64,000 nt of DNA from Syntrophaceae bacterium (GCA_018056765.1 JAGPFA010000012.1:1-64000), one strand, 5' to 3'; shown: positions 25,904-35,288, numbered from the stretch's first letter. Notes: generated from the sequence alone by a model not told the origin. Numbers and translations: made by a program.

Positions 25904-26102
25904 TTTGTTCCTTTCCCCGGAAAACACCAAGTTCGTCCGGGCTTTATTTTTCCGAATTTCTAACAAAATAATCTTTGTGATGCAATGATATTACGATACC
26001 CGGACCATGACCGACGACACAGGCTATGTTTGGCAAAAATAAAACGATCTTTTAATGAGAAACATCCGTGTTTTACCGGCGAGCCGCTACGAGCTGCAAG
26101 CC

Positions 26103-26150
26103 ACCCACCAATCCTCCAATCCTCCAATCATCTAATCTTCTAATCCTCTA
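26103..26150. repeat. Octamer tandem array (YAATCNTC)n
   Basis: Five to six 8-bp units such as CAATCCTC, CAATCATC, TAATCTTC and TAATCCTC. A related, less regular run lies at 29830-29870. Bases 25904-26102 upstream hold no recognised feature. Confidence 0.7.
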
Positions 26151-26353
26151 CGAGCTGCGAGCCGTGAGCTATTTGCTCATGCTGTTCTGGATAACGGCCC
26201 CCCGATTTCACGTGGGCCGGTATGACGATGTTGACGGCTTTTGAAGATGACGACACAGTCTCCGGCAGAGGACACGAAGGGTGCGCTTCGCGTTTTATTG
26301 ACTGTTCGTGCTGAGCTTTTACTGCCATTCATGCTGAGCCTGTCGAAGCATCC
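26151..26353 (+). repeat. Long direct repeat A (left border of AT-rich island)
   Basis: It runs GAGCTGCGAGCCGTGAGC, TGCTCATGCTGTTCTGGATA, a REP-like CGGCCCCCCGATTTCACG block, GATGTTGACGGCTTTTGAAG, CACAGTCTCCGGCAGAGGAC and a CTTCGACAGGCTCAG-type end (inverted). The same modules in the same order recur at 29413-29670, with small insertions. A short partial duplicate lies at 26535-26637. Confidence 0.75.
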
Positions 26354-26355
26354 TT

Positions 26356-26500
26356 TAGACTTTAGCCACTAGCTACGTGCTATCGGCTTGTGTCCCCCTT
26401 CGGAGGGGGTCAGGGGGAGGATGGAAAAAGAGGAGACAGAAGACAGAAGACAGAAGACAATTTCAAGACGCTGTTTCTAATGTGAAAAACATCCACCTCC
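26356..26500 (-). repeat. 145-bp repeat, inverted partner of 5001-5145
   Basis: Reverse-complement copy, including AGACAG heptamers and the CCCCCTTCGGAGGGGG hairpin. Only a handful of differences over 145 bases are visible. It directly abuts direct repeat A. Confidence 0.8.
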
Positions 26501-26637
26501 GGCCTGCTAAAGCAGGCCACCTCCGCCGGCGGAGGACACGAAGGGTGCGCTTCGCGTTTTATTGACTGTTCGTGCTGAGCTTTAATGCCTGAACATAAAA
26601 TTTAATGACCGTTCGTGCTGATCCTGTCGAAGCATCC

Positions 26638-26672
26638 TTCATCCTTTATCCTTTATCCTTTGGCCTTTATCC
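26638..26672 (-). repeat. Heptamer tandem array (TTTATCC)n
   Basis: Five 7-bp units (TTCATCC, TTTATCC twice, TTTGGCC, TTTATCC), the inverse of the array at 4801-4905. The stretch 26700-26920 after it is AT-rich with no recognised feature. Confidence 0.75.
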
Positions 26673-26920
26673 TCCAATCCTCCAACTCTCTAATACCCAA
26701 CAACAATTAAAGTAAAATTGAATTATTCCGAAATTGACATAAAAGGCGCTGAAAATGAAGCACTCACTCAATGCAAGCCGCCAAATAATCAATGTCACAC
26801 TTTTAGATAAAAAAATGTATTTATTTAAAGATATTTACCAATAATTAGGTGACAGGAAAAAATATCCAGGGCAGCAACCAATTGACTTTATGTGAATAAT
26901 GTTGGGACTCGATATAATTT

Positions 26921-26999
26921 GCAGTGCTCACCCCCACAGCGTGGAGCAATATTTTGGGACAACTTGCCGACCAGGGGATGATGTTGAAGTTAGCCGGAA
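26921..26999 (+). repeat. 81-bp hairpin-bearing dispersed repeat, copy 3
   Basis: More diverged copy: CCCACAGCGTGGAGC, TTTTGGGACAACTTGC, GATGATGTTGAAGTT. It ends 44 bases before the start codon of the secreted protein at 27044, so it probably lies in that gene's promoter or leader region. Confidence 0.65.
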
Positions 27000-27043
27000 T
27001 TACATTTACCTTATACATGAGTGTATCGAAAGGAGATGATTTT

Positions 27044-28417
27044 ATGAAAGCGAAAATGATTTCAATTTTAACTTTTCTACTCATCGCAACTTTTATTAGT
27101 TCATCGGCACAGGTCAGTTTGGCGGATTCTTCTGGAGGAAACAAAGCAATTATAAAGACTGTAGGCACGGGCAGCACCATTGACGAGGCGCGAAATGACG
27201 CAATAAGGCAGGCATTACAAGAGACGATGCAGCAACTTATTGTTGTAGACCGCATTATCAAAGACGATCAGATCATCCGTGACAAAATCATGAGCACGAT
27301 GAACGGATATATTGAAGATTTCAAGGAGTTGTCTATCGAAAAAGAAGAAAATAATATAAAAATGATGGCGGAAGTAACGGTGTCACGCTCACGAATTGAA
27401 AATTTCATTGCACCCGGGAATGCTAATGTCGGTAATGTATCTGGCTCGGGACTTTTTGCAGAGTCACAACGTGAAATAGTGCAAAGGAAAGTGAGAGGAG
27501 AGATATTTGATAGACTGTTCAGGGGATTTCCCAGCGAGGTTATGGAAGTAAAAATAGATGCCATCAAACCGGATGTCCATGATCCTTCCGTCTTTAATCT
27601 TTTTGTTACCGTCTCCTATTCCAAATCTTGGATTAATGCTTTAATGAGTACTCTCGGAACATTACAAATTGCCGCATATCGAAAAAGACCAAACGTTATA
27701 CCTCCTGCACACACATTATTTACGATTGAATCTTCACCAGGAGGAATAAGAGATTTCACTAAATCAAATTATGGAGATCTATGGAGTGATATAAACCCAG
27801 CAGTTAACTATTTGCTTCCTCCGGGAACATATTTCTCCTTTATTCAGGAATCACTGTTAAAACAAAAAGTTGATGACGAAGCTTTACCTTTACATAATTG
27901 CTCATTGGGTAGCAGTGCGTATTGTTTGAGCTTAGGATTTGCCTTTGATATCCTCGATGAAAATGGAAAATCTGTCAAGTCTATTCCAAAGCAATGGTAC
28001 ATGAAAAGGAGAGGAGAAGGTCCCGGGTTTTATTTCGACACATCGAGCCCGCTTGGTAGGACATGGAACCAAAGTATTAATATAGCTCCCATGAAAATGA
28101 AATTGAAATTGCCGGCATCGGCATTCAATGTTGCTGCCGCAAAAAAAATTGTATTGTTTCCGTTTTTGACTCCCGCAAAACCCGTGTATTCTAAAGAGGT
28201 AGACCTTTTAGTTGATCATACCAATGCTGAAGACAGTTTAATAATGTCTGGTGGCTACCCGTCCCCTATTCGCAAGTTATCAGACAAAAAAACATCCATT
28301 TATGAATCCATGCCCGTTGTTATCGATATGTTATCAGACCAAAAAATATCCATTAAGGAACTCTATGACGGCCCGATGAAAAGAGCCGTCATCAGAGCAG
28401 GGTTTAGTGAAGATTAA
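27044..28417 (+). CDS. Secreted protein with FlgT-N/LPP20-like domain, function unknown
   Basis: 457 residues from the ATG behind AAAGGAGATGATTTT; 40 upstream in-frame codons fall in a repeat and are rejected. Signal peptide 1-28 (FLLIATFISSSAQVSLA). Residues 35-120 follow the pattern of FlgT N-terminal or LPP20-like domains: GTGSTIDEARNDAIRQALQE, then DKIMSTMNGYIEDFKEL and a beta strand MMAEVTVSRS. The remaining 300 residues are not recognised; near the end a short motif is doubled (LSDKKTSIYES, LSDQKISIKEL). Codon use is AT-rich, unlike the neighbours. Its convergent neighbour (28527) is also secreted, and both lie between long direct repeats, suggesting acquisition together. Confidence 0.7.
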   Translation: MKAKMISILTFLLIATFISSSAQVSLADSSGGNKAIIKTVGTGSTIDEARNDAIRQALQETMQQLIVVDRIIKDDQIIRDKIMSTMNGYIEDFKELSIEKEENNIKMMAEVTVSRSRIENFIAPGNANVGNVSGSGLFAESQREIVQRKVRGEIFDRLFRGFPSEVMEVKIDAIKPDVHDPSVFNLFVTVSYSKSWINALMSTLGTLQIAAYRKRPNVIPPAHTLFTIESSPGGIRDFTKSNYGDLWSDINPAVNYLLPPGTYFSFIQESLLKQKVDDEALPLHNCSLGSSAYCLSLGFAFDILDENGKSVKSIPKQWYMKRRGEGPGFYFDTSSPLGRTWNQSINIAPMKMKLKLPASAFNVAAAKKIVLFPFLTPAKPVYSKEVDLLVDHTNAEDSLIMSGGYPSPIRKLSDKKTSIYESMPVVIDMLSDQKISIKELYDGPMKRAVIRAGFSED

Positions 28418-28526
28418 ACCACCAAGCCCGGAAATTACGGTTGGAGAAACTGGCTGTCAACACCCCTTCTTGCTTTAGGGCTGTATAAAAATCGGCCTTT
28501 AATAAGTTGAGTTCGGGTGTGGCACA

Positions 28527-29195
28527 CTACCAATCTTTTTGCGGAGATCTCTTTATTTCGCTTTCGGGTAAGTTTATCCCATTATCAAGACGTGTTTTTT
28601 CAGCAGAAGAACCTTGTGGCGCCTGGTCTTTTAATGCACTTTTTAAGGATCTTGATGCAGCCATGGTTTTCCTGCTGATACCAACTTTAACCCATACTTC
28701 TTCATTTTTTTTATCATATCCTTTTTCAAGTATGATTACCCCACGAAGGGCTGCGGCCGCATTTGATCCTGTAATTTCAGCTAGATTTTCCACCATTGTT
28801 CTCTGATTTTTCTTAGTCAGCTCACTTTGTGTCCCTGTACCTTGAGTAAATGTAGATTGCTCAAAGTCATCATTCACTTCCGTAACAACCCGTGATGTGG
28901 TGACACGCTGTTCCATAAAGCGAACTATTGCTGCTTTTGCTTTTTCTTCTGCAATAATATAGGCTTTGTTGATACCCCGTCGGTCGGGCATGTTAACCGG
29001 ATGAGAGTATAGTGAATAGATTCTGTTAAAAGAGCCATCTGCACCCCATTCAATTTCGACACCATCAATGCCCGCTTGCCAGGTCGTCGAGCCGTCTGAG
29101 TTCACGGAAACTTCTCCAGCTGTTGCGGTAATCCCTGTTAAAAGAACAAAGAAGAATAAAGAACACAATGAACAGACACAAATCAATTTTTTCAT
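28527..29195 (-). CDS. Secreted LPP20-like protein, function unknown
   Basis: 222 residues; signal peptide 1-27 (LFFFVLLTGITATAG). Mature part: a short beta-rich segment with STTWQAGIDGVEIEWGADG, a long helix GINKAYIIAEEKAKAAIVRFM, a Thr/Gln-rich linker, a second helix and the strand EVWVKVGISRK, the arrangement of LPP20-type domains. The C-terminal 40 residues are polar. Good GGGAG ribosome site. AT-rich like its convergent neighbour, with which it may form a cell-envelope pair. No lipobox Cys is in place, so it is predicted as soluble periplasmic or exported. Confidence 0.65.
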   Translation of the reverse strand: MKKLICVCSLCSLFFFVLLTGITATAGEVSVNSDGSTTWQAGIDGVEIEWGADGSFNRIYSLYSHPVNMPDRRGINKAYIIAEEKAKAAIVRFMEQRVTTSRVVTEVNDDFEQSTFTQGTGTQSELTKKNQRTMVENLAEITGSNAAAALRGVIILEKGYDKKNEEVWVKVGISRKTMAASRSLKSALKDQAPQGSSAEKTRLDNGINLPESEIKRSPQKDW

Positions 29196-29360
29196 GATAT
29201 ATTCTCCCTGACTTAATCTTTTTATTGCAACGCTAAAATTTGTAATGCTCTATGCCTCATTTTACCATTGCTATTTGGTATCTTTACAAGCATACCATAC
29301 CAGTAACGACTTTCCGTTTCAAGACGCTGATTATCTTATAACTGAGTTAAGCAGCTGGCA

Positions 29361-29412
29361 AAAATCGGCAGGTTACTCCCTTACAAATCTCCACACCGTG
29401 GAACGGATCGCT
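29361..29412 (-). repeat. 81-bp repeat family, partial inverted copy
   Basis: CTCCACACCGTGGAACGGATCGCT at 29389-29412 matches the reverse complement of the core in copies 1 and 2, with weaker similarity to 29361. It directly precedes direct repeat B. Confidence 0.5.
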
Positions 29413-29670
29413 GCGAGCTGCAAGCCGTGAGCTATTTGCTCATGCTGTTCTGGATACCGGCCCCCCCGATTTCGCGTGGGCAGGCCTTCGCCGGTATGAC
29501 GATGTTGACGGCTTTTGAAGATTACGACACAGTCTCCGGCAGAGGACATGAAGCGGCGAGCTTCGCGCTTAATTGACTATTCATGCTGAGCTTTTACTGT
29601 CATTCGTGCTGAGCTTTAATGCCTGAACATAAAATTTACTGACCGTTCGTGCTAAGCCTGTCGAAGCATG
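29413..29670 (+). repeat. Long direct repeat B (right border of AT-rich island)
   Basis: Same module order as 26151-26353: GAGCTGCAAGCCGTGAGC, TGCTCATGCTGTTCTGGATA, REP-like CCCCCGATTTCGCG block with an extra GGCCTTCGCCGG, GATGTTGACGGCTTTTGAAG, CACAGTCTCCGGCAGAGGAC, then CTTCGACAGGCTCAG-type elements (inverted). Confidence 0.75.
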
Positions 29671-30067
29671 AACGGGCAGGCTACAACAGGCCCCGCTCAC
29701 CCCCCCCTTCGACAAGCTCAGGGCAGGCTTCGACAAGCTCCGCTCATCCTTCGACAGGCTCAGGACGAGCGGGGGTTTTTAATACGTTGCCGTTGACCAC
29801 GCGCTATTTGCTATCCCCCCAGCCACCATTCCTCCAACCCTCTAAACTTCTAATCATCTAATCTGCTAACTCTCCACCTCCGGCCTGCTAAAGCAGGCCA
29901 CCTCCGCCGGCGGAGGACACGAAGCGGCGAGCTTCGCGCTTAATTGACTATTCATGCTGAGCTTTTACTGCCATTCATGCTGAGCCTGTCGAAGCATCCT
30001 TTATCCTTTTGCCTTTATCCTTTGGCCTTTATCCTCCAATCCTCCACCTTGTGAAGTGAATCGCTAT
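29671..30067. repeat. Repeat mosaic ending in heptamers and an inverted 81-bp-family core
   Basis: It contains several CTTCGACAAGCTC/CTTCGACAGGCTCAG elements (29708-29765), a CTAAC/CTAATC octamer-like run near 29850, the CCGGCCTGCTAAAGCAGGCC hairpin block also present near 1490 and 26500, five TTTATCC-type heptamers at 30000-30034, and the core CTCCACCTTGTGAAGTGAATCGCT at 30042-30065, which touches the stop codon of the TauE-like gene. No gene is supported. Confidence 0.65.
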
Positions 30068-30858
30068 CTACCAGGTTCCTGCTTTCCCGTGTCGCAGGTG
30101 TTGTCCGGTTTGATGGCGCGCAGATAGCGCCAACCCATGTACGTGGCCACGGCGACAAAAAGCCAGCGTAGCGGGTCGTCCGGTATTATCTGAGCGGCGC
30201 TCCCCCCGATGTACGCGCCGGCGACAATGCCGGGCGCAAGGCACAAAAGTGAGATGTGATCCACATTACCCAGCCGCCAGTGGGTAAATGCGCCGACCGC
30301 ACCGGCCGGCACCATGACCATGAGAGCGGTTCCCTGAGCGGTATGCTGTGAGAAACCGGCGAGCAGGATCATCGCCGGCACCATGATCGTCCCGCCGCCA
30401 ACGCCCATCAGGCCGGAGAGAAAGCCTGTGAGTGCCCCGGTGGCGGCTAGTGCCGCCAGCGCCGCCCGGGAGTCAATCAGGCCGGGAAGACCTGAAACGA
30501 GCGGCTTAAAAAGTAAAAGGAGGCAGCACAAAATCAGAAAAACGCCAAAGGCACGTTTGAGCTTCCAGTCAGGGAGACGATCCGCCAGGCGCGCCCCGGC
30601 CGGCGCGGTAAGGACAGCCGGCAGGGCCAGCGCCAGCGCCGCCGGCCAGTTCACCTGACCATGTAAACCGTAAGTGACGGCTCCGCTGAGGCCCGTGAAA
30701 ATCAGCACGGCAAGCGATGTGCCGTGCGCCCGGCACTGAGCCATCCCGACCAGACCGGCAAGCAGGGGCACCATGATGATGCCGCCTCCCAGGCCGATCA
30801 GGCCGCCGAAGATGCCTGCTGCAAGTCCGATACCGATGCAAAGCAGATTTTTTTTCAT
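30064..30858 (-). CDS. Sulfite exporter TauE/SafE family membrane protein
   Basis: 264 residues, about eight membrane helices in two homologous halves, each opening with the family motif: GGLIGLGGGIIMVPLLA near 20 and GLMGVGGGTIMVPAM near 150. Members export sulfite, sulfoacetate or related anions. It overlaps the MFS gene by 4 bases (ATGA), so it is made from the same message and translationally coupled. The substrate is unknown. Confidence 0.85.
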   Translation of the reverse strand: MKKNLLCIGIGLAAGIFGGLIGLGGGIIMVPLLAGLVGMAQCRAHGTSLAVLIFTGLSGAVTYGLHGQVNWPAALALALPAVLTAPAGARLADRLPDWKLKRAFGVFLILCCLLLLFKPLVSGLPGLIDSRAALAALAATGALTGFLSGLMGVGGGTIMVPAMILLAGFSQHTAQGTALMVMVPAGAVGAFTHWRLGNVDHISLLCLAPGIVAGAYIGGSAAQIIPDDPLRWLFVAVATYMGWRYLRAIKPDNTCDTGKQEPGR

Positions 30859-32243
30859 GAGGCGACCCTCCCGTCATGGACGCGGCCGCGCGCCAGTGAC
30901 GCGAAAACACCCGCCAAGCACGTTACGGCCATGATGCTCAGGATGATTTTGGCACTCAACACAAGAAGGTCGCTGTTGGCATGGCCAAGTGGCTGATCGC
31001 CGATGACGCAGGAAAAAATCAGCATGGCGATTCCCATGCTGAGCATCTGGCCGACAAGCCTCATGGTGGCCAGCGTCGCCGAGGCGATGCCGTATAATTT
31101 AGTTTCCACGGAACTCATCACGGCGTTGACATTGGGTGAGGAAAAAAGGGCGAAGCCCACCCCCAGCATGGCCAGCCAAAGCAGAATCAGACCGATGTGC
31201 GTGGAGGCACTGATGAAGGCCAGCCCGGTGAGGCCTGCGGCCGATAAGGCCATGCCGGTGGAGGCGATGATGCGCGGCTCACGATGGTCGGAGAGCCAGC
31301 CGGCAAAGGGGGAGAAAAGGGCCTGCAATACGGGCGCCATCACCAGGATAAATCCCGTGTGCGAGGGGCTCAGAAGCTTAACATGCTGCAGATAGAGGCT
31401 CATTAAAAACGTGACGGCGAAGGTGGCGCAGTAATGGATGAGCGTAGCCAGATTGGACATACCGAAAACACGGTTGTCCGAAAAAAGGCGCACGTCGATG
31501 AGAGGAAAATCCATGCCGAGCTGGCGGCGGATAAAAAAGAAAAAGCAAATCACACCACAGGCGACCAAAACAGCCCCGGTGAGGCGAGGCAGAGTGGAAA
31601 AGCCGTACATCACGGAAAAAAGCGCCAGGGCGTACAGAAATGATCCGGGCAGATCGAAGTATTCACCGTTTTGGGGCATTTGCTTTTCCCTGTCCATAAA
31701 AAAGCAAAGACCTGCCGCGGCGGCTCCCAACAAGGCGTTGATCTCAAAGATCGCCCTCCATCCCAGATGCTCGACAATCATGCCGCCGATGAAGGGGCCG
31801 ACGGTCAGGCCTACATACACTGCCGCAACGTTGATGCCCAGCACCATTCCGCGCCGGTGGGGCGGGTAAGCTGAGATGAGCATTGCCGTGCCTGTGCTGA
31901 AAATCATCGCCGAGCCGGCACCCTGAACGACACGCAGGGCAATGAAGACCGCCTCGTTCGGAGCGAAGTTTGAGGCCAGAGAAGACACACCGACAATGAT
32001 GGAGCCCCAGAAAAAGAACCTCTTACGGCCGTGCAGGTCGGCCAGCCTTCCCAGCGGCAGCAGCATGATTGCCGCCGCCATGATGAAGGACGAGGCTACC
32101 CAGCTCAGCCCCAGGGCGCTCATGGAAAAGTCCGACGCGATGGCCGGCAGAGCCACATTGACGGAGGAACCCAAAAAAGGCGTCGTGAAAGCACTGATGC
32201 TCGTGGCCACCAGGACAACGGGCAATTTGATTTTTCTGATCAT
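30855..32243 (-). CDS. MFS drug-efflux-type transporter (DHA2-like)
   Basis: 462 residues with 13-14 predicted helices. Motif A is PLGRLADLHGRKRFFFWG; a second half copy reads FAGWLSDHREPRIIAS. The N-terminal sequence TPFLGSSVNVALPAIASDF is characteristic of DHA2/EmrB-type proton antiporters. It lies 15 bases after the ThyX-like gene and overlaps the TauE-like gene, forming a minus-strand cluster murI-thyX-MFS-tauE. The substrate cannot be inferred. Confidence 0.85.
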   Translation of the reverse strand: MIRKIKLPVVLVATSISAFTTPFLGSSVNVALPAIASDFSMSALGLSWVASSFIMAAAIMLLPLGRLADLHGRKRFFFWGSIIVGVSSLASNFAPNEAVFIALRVVQGAGSAMIFSTGTAMLISAYPPHRRGMVLGINVAAVYVGLTVGPFIGGMIVEHLGWRAIFEINALLGAAAAGLCFFMDREKQMPQNGEYFDLPGSFLYALALFSVMYGFSTLPRLTGAVLVACGVICFFFFIRRQLGMDFPLIDVRLFSDNRVFGMSNLATLIHYCATFAVTFLMSLYLQHVKLLSPSHTGFILVMAPVLQALFSPFAGWLSDHREPRIIASTGMALSAAGLTGLAFISASTHIGLILLWLAMLGVGFALFSSPNVNAVMSSVETKLYGIASATLATMRLVGQMLSMGIAMLIFSCVIGDQPLGHANSDLLVLSAKIILSIMAVTCLAGVFASLARGRVHDGRVAS

Positions 32244-32258
32244 GAACTCACTTCAAAA

Positions 32259-33713
32259 TTATGCCCGCGGGAATATTTTTTTGTTCAATGCGGCAAAGCC
32301 GTCCTTGCCCGCGGCCAGAAGCAAAGACAAGGGCATGGCTTTGCGACCCTGCCTGAGCATCGCGTTGGCAATGTTGCGGATGTCCCACTGGGCAAAGTGG
32401 TCGGCACGCAGGCGCGCCACGTGATAAAGCTCGCGGACATTTAGTTTCATCAGGACGCGTCTACGGTGCGCGTTGGTGAGCACATAGGCCGCCGCGCCGG
32501 GGGCTTTTTGGGCAATAAGGGAAAAGACGCGCTCCGTTTTGCGCACAAGCGTCATAAAATCCCTGTGCATCCCCGTGGCACGCACCGATGCCGGCACCGT
32601 GACACCCAGTGCCGGATCATAATCCTGGCTGATGACGGTGGCCATCCGGTGGCGCTTGAGCTGGGCAAAGCAGCTTGCGCTTACGACCAGTTCAAAAAGC
32701 AGATCCACACTTTCCAATTCGCGCATCGCTGCGTCATGCGGCTGCATGTACCGGAAGGATTCTTTGAAAAGAGCCTTTGCTTCGGCGGCGGTGAGCTTTC
32801 CGGCCCGTGCCAGGCAGGATTCGTATGAGGCACGGCCGGAGGCAAACATTAGAGCTGCGGCCGCCCGGCAGTCGGCATCAGGCGTTGACCACAGCAGTTT
32901 GACCGCCACGGCACCGCGTTTATTTTCAAGGCCAAAACGCCCGGTGAGTTGGCGAAGATTATCGCGGGTCAGACAATCGTAGTCGGTCGCTTTTGTATAG
33001 CGGATCAAAGAAGGGGCAATGTCTTTTGTGGCGGCATAGAGCCTCCCGGCAAACAGGCGTCCTTCGGCCAGAGGCGAGGCGGCCAGGCGACGGAGCATCA
33101 GCTCCAGATTTCTGGCGTTCAGCGTCATCCCCAGTTGGGTCTGGGTTGCCAGCGAAATGGCGTAGCGCGCGTCTTCCTTCGCCCAGCCTTCAAGCATCGC
33201 TTTATTGGCAGCTTCCCCGGCCAGTTCAGGATTGCCGGCAAAGACGTATGGCCGCAGCACGCTGTAAAGGCGATGATAAAAGTCGTTTTGCATCTCCAGC
33301 GTTTCTGTATAAACATCGGCCAGCCCCGCCTCACTGATTTCATCGGGGATGACGTAGTCTTTATCAAACAGAACATAGCGCTGTGATTTTTCCGTGTAGG
33401 AGCAAAGACGAAGTTTTTCGATCTCCTCGACCAGGAGGCGTGAGACACCCAGGACATCGATATTGAAGACGGCATGTTCGGCAATAGAGCTGTGCCCCAT
33501 CTCGAAAACGATATTGCGGTTTGACCTGCGTGCCTTTTCCACTTCTTTGAGAGCGTCGCGGCGCAGTTCGTCCACCGGTTTGGGGCTGCGGCTGATGCGC
33601 GCGTAGGCCGCGGAAATCGTCTCCGGCGTGATGTCGCTTTGGTGTGAAGCTTTGTGTTTGAGTTCTTTGATTAAGTCGTAATCAACGTTTAAACCGGCCA
33701 GAAGAACTTTCAT
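32259..33713 (-). CDS. Two-domain ThyX-like (FAD-dependent thymidylate synthase family) protein
   Basis: 484 residues, about twice the 220-250 of ordinary ThyX. The N-terminal half has GHSSIAEHAVFNIDVLGVSR and KLRLCSYTEKSQRYV: the RHRx7S signature is kept as KLRx7SQRY. The C-terminal half has FELVVSASCFAQLKRHRMATVISQDYD: RHR is kept but the Ser is Asp. So each half appears to hold part of the usual FAD/dUMP motif, as if an internal duplication had split the active site. No thyA is visible in the window. GGAG ribosome site before the ATG. Whether it makes dTMP is unproven; it could be a divergent family member. Confidence 0.75.
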   Translation of the reverse strand: MKVLLAGLNVDYDLIKELKHKASHQSDITPETISAAYARISRSPKPVDELRRDALKEVEKARRSNRNIVFEMGHSSIAEHAVFNIDVLGVSRLLVEEIEKLRLCSYTEKSQRYVLFDKDYVIPDEISEAGLADVYTETLEMQNDFYHRLYSVLRPYVFAGNPELAGEAANKAMLEGWAKEDARYAISLATQTQLGMTLNARNLELMLRRLAASPLAEGRLFAGRLYAATKDIAPSLIRYTKATDYDCLTRDNLRQLTGRFGLENKRGAVAVKLLWSTPDADCRAAAALMFASGRASYESCLARAGKLTAAEAKALFKESFRYMQPHDAAMRELESVDLLFELVVSASCFAQLKRHRMATVISQDYDPALGVTVPASVRATGMHRDFMTLVRKTERVFSLIAQKAPGAAAYVLTNAHRRRVLMKLNVRELYHVARLRADHFAQWDIRNIANAMLRQGRKAMPLSLLLAAGKDGFAALNKKIFPRA

Positions 33714-33736
33714 TTTTACTCCTTGTCGGATGGTGA

Positions 33737-34543
33737 TTAAAGTTTAACCATTTCCACATGCGGCAATGTGCGTCCGAGGAAGCTCTCGCCGATTGTCTGA
33801 AACCGATAGGGCACATCGCTGACGAAAAAATGATACGCGGGTGAAGACTCGGAATCATTGGCAAGATTATCCCGGGTAATCAGGCCGGCGGTGATTTCCG
33901 CCATCGCTTCGGCCGAATCGACCAGGCTGACGGACGGGCCGACAATATCCGAAATCAGAGGTTTGAGAAGCGGGTAATGCGTGCATCCTAGAACAAGCGT
34001 ATCGATGCCCTCGGCCAGTACCGGCTTGAGGTATTCGACGGCCGTAAGCCGTGTGGCTTCATGGTCCAGCCAGCCTTCTTCCACCAGCGGCACGAAAAGC
34101 GGACAGGCACGGGAAAAAACACGTATTTGCCGGTCGACCCGGTGAATGGCGCGCGCGTAAGCATTGGAATTGACGGTCGCGGGCGTCCCGATGACGCCGA
34201 TCGCCTTGTTTTTTGTCTGCGCGACCGCGGCGGCCGCCCCGGCGCCGATCACTTCCAAAACCGGGACAGGAGATATTTCTTTAATCGCCCCGATAGCCAC
34301 CGCCGCCATCGTATTGCAGGCGACAATCAGCAGCTTGACCTCTTTTTTGACTAAAAACTCTGTTATCTGCAGCGCGTAACTCTTGATCGTCCCGACCGAT
34401 TTAATGCCGTAAGGCACGCGCGCGGTATCGCCGAAGTAGATGATGTTCTCAAAAGGGAGGCGCTCCATCAGAGCACGTACGACCGTGAGGCCGCCGATTC
34501 CTGAATCAAAAACACCGATCGCCCGGCTGTTTAAATTTCCCAT
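33737..34543 (-). CDS. murI: Glutamate racemase
   Basis: 268 residues from MGNLNSRAIGVFDSGIGGLTV; the open frame continues upstream for 121 codons without family similarity. Catalytic cysteines lie in IVACNTMAA and LGCTHYPLL, with FDSGIGGLTV and YFGDTARVPYG as substrate loops. It makes D-glutamate for peptidoglycan in the cytoplasm. First gene of the cluster with thyX, which starts 23 bases downstream; no functional link is evident. Confidence 0.92.
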   Translation of the reverse strand: MGNLNSRAIGVFDSGIGGLTVVRALMERLPFENIIYFGDTARVPYGIKSVGTIKSYALQITEFLVKKEVKLLIVACNTMAAVAIGAIKEISPVPVLEVIGAGAAAAVAQTKNKAIGVIGTPATVNSNAYARAIHRVDRQIRVFSRACPLFVPLVEEGWLDHEATRLTAVEYLKPVLAEGIDTLVLGCTHYPLLKPLISDIVGPSVSLVDSAEAMAEITAGLITRDNLANDSESSPAYHFFVSDVPYRFQTIGESFLGRTLPHVEMVKL

Positions 34544-34886
34544 AATCTCAGCTTTCACAGATGATAAAGTCATCGACTTTTTTGGCGTTGTTCGGCTCAA
34601 AGCCTGTCGGAGCTCGCCACAGGCAGAGCAGGCCTGTAATCTCGGCTTTCTATCACAACTTTTCAAACATGCCAAGAAATCTTGAACTTTCGCTCTTCTT
34701 TGCGGAAGGGGAAATACAGGCTGCTTTGTGGCGACGAAAAAATCGTTTACCCGGCCGAAGAGCTGGACAAAGCTGTCCCCATTGGTGTAAAGGAGTAAAA
34801 AAAGTAACGGGCGGGCTTCCTGTTTTTGGCGGAATGCTTTGACGGTAATCTTTGTTGCATCAGTCAAACCAACCAAAGGAGCTGTT
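34544..34886. other. Divergent intergenic region
   Basis: About 340 bases between murI and the small protein at 34887. No RNA gene, repeat or convincing promoter is recognised, although both divergent promoters must lie here. Confidence 0.4.
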
Positions 34887-35288
34887 ATGCAAAACAAAAT
34901 TGTCATCCGTTATGCAGACGGTCGTGTGCAGAAAGGTATTACGGCCGATTTTTTTCCCAACAAGCAAAGCTTTCACATCCTGCCTGTCGGCGCGGCTCCG
35001 GACGCAAGACCGCTGGAAGCGCACCTGGCCGATGCGAAGGCGGTTTTTTTTGTGAAGGAATTCGACGGCAATCCCGGCTATAAAGACCGTCAGGAATTTG
35101 AACCGGGAAAACCCGTCACCGGTCGTAAAATTCAGGTGAAATTCAAGGATGGGGAACTGATGATCGGCACCACAAACGGCTACCAGCCGGGACGTCCGGG
35201 GTTCTTTGTAAGCCCGGCGGACACCGCCTCCAATATCGAGCGCTGTTTTGTGATGACTGCGGCGACAAGCGAAGTGAAGTTTATCTGA
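34887..35288 (+). CDS. Conserved hypothetical protein (DUF6982-like)
   Basis: 133 residues from the ATG after AAAGGAGCTGTT. Two beta-rich segments: KIVIRYADGRVQKGITADF ... AVFFVKEFDGNP, and GRKIQVKFKDGELMIGTTNGY ... GFFVSPADTASNIER. This looks like a duplicated small beta-barrel; the wording is familiar from deltaproteobacterial hypothetical proteins often placed beside PilZ-domain genes, but the family assignment is from memory only. No signal peptide or membrane helix. Followed 56 bases later by another small protein. Confidence 0.65.
   Translation: MQNKIVIRYADGRVQKGITADFFPNKQSFHILPVGAAPDARPLEAHLADAKAVFFVKEFDGNPGYKDRQEFEPGKPVTGRKIQVKFKDGELMIGTTNGYQPGRPGFFVSPADTASNIERCFVMTAATSEVKFI

Noticed and set aside
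34544..34906. 121-codon N-terminal extension of glutamate racemase
   Set aside because: MurI begins at the IGVFDSGIGG segment; the extension has no similarity and no ribosome site.
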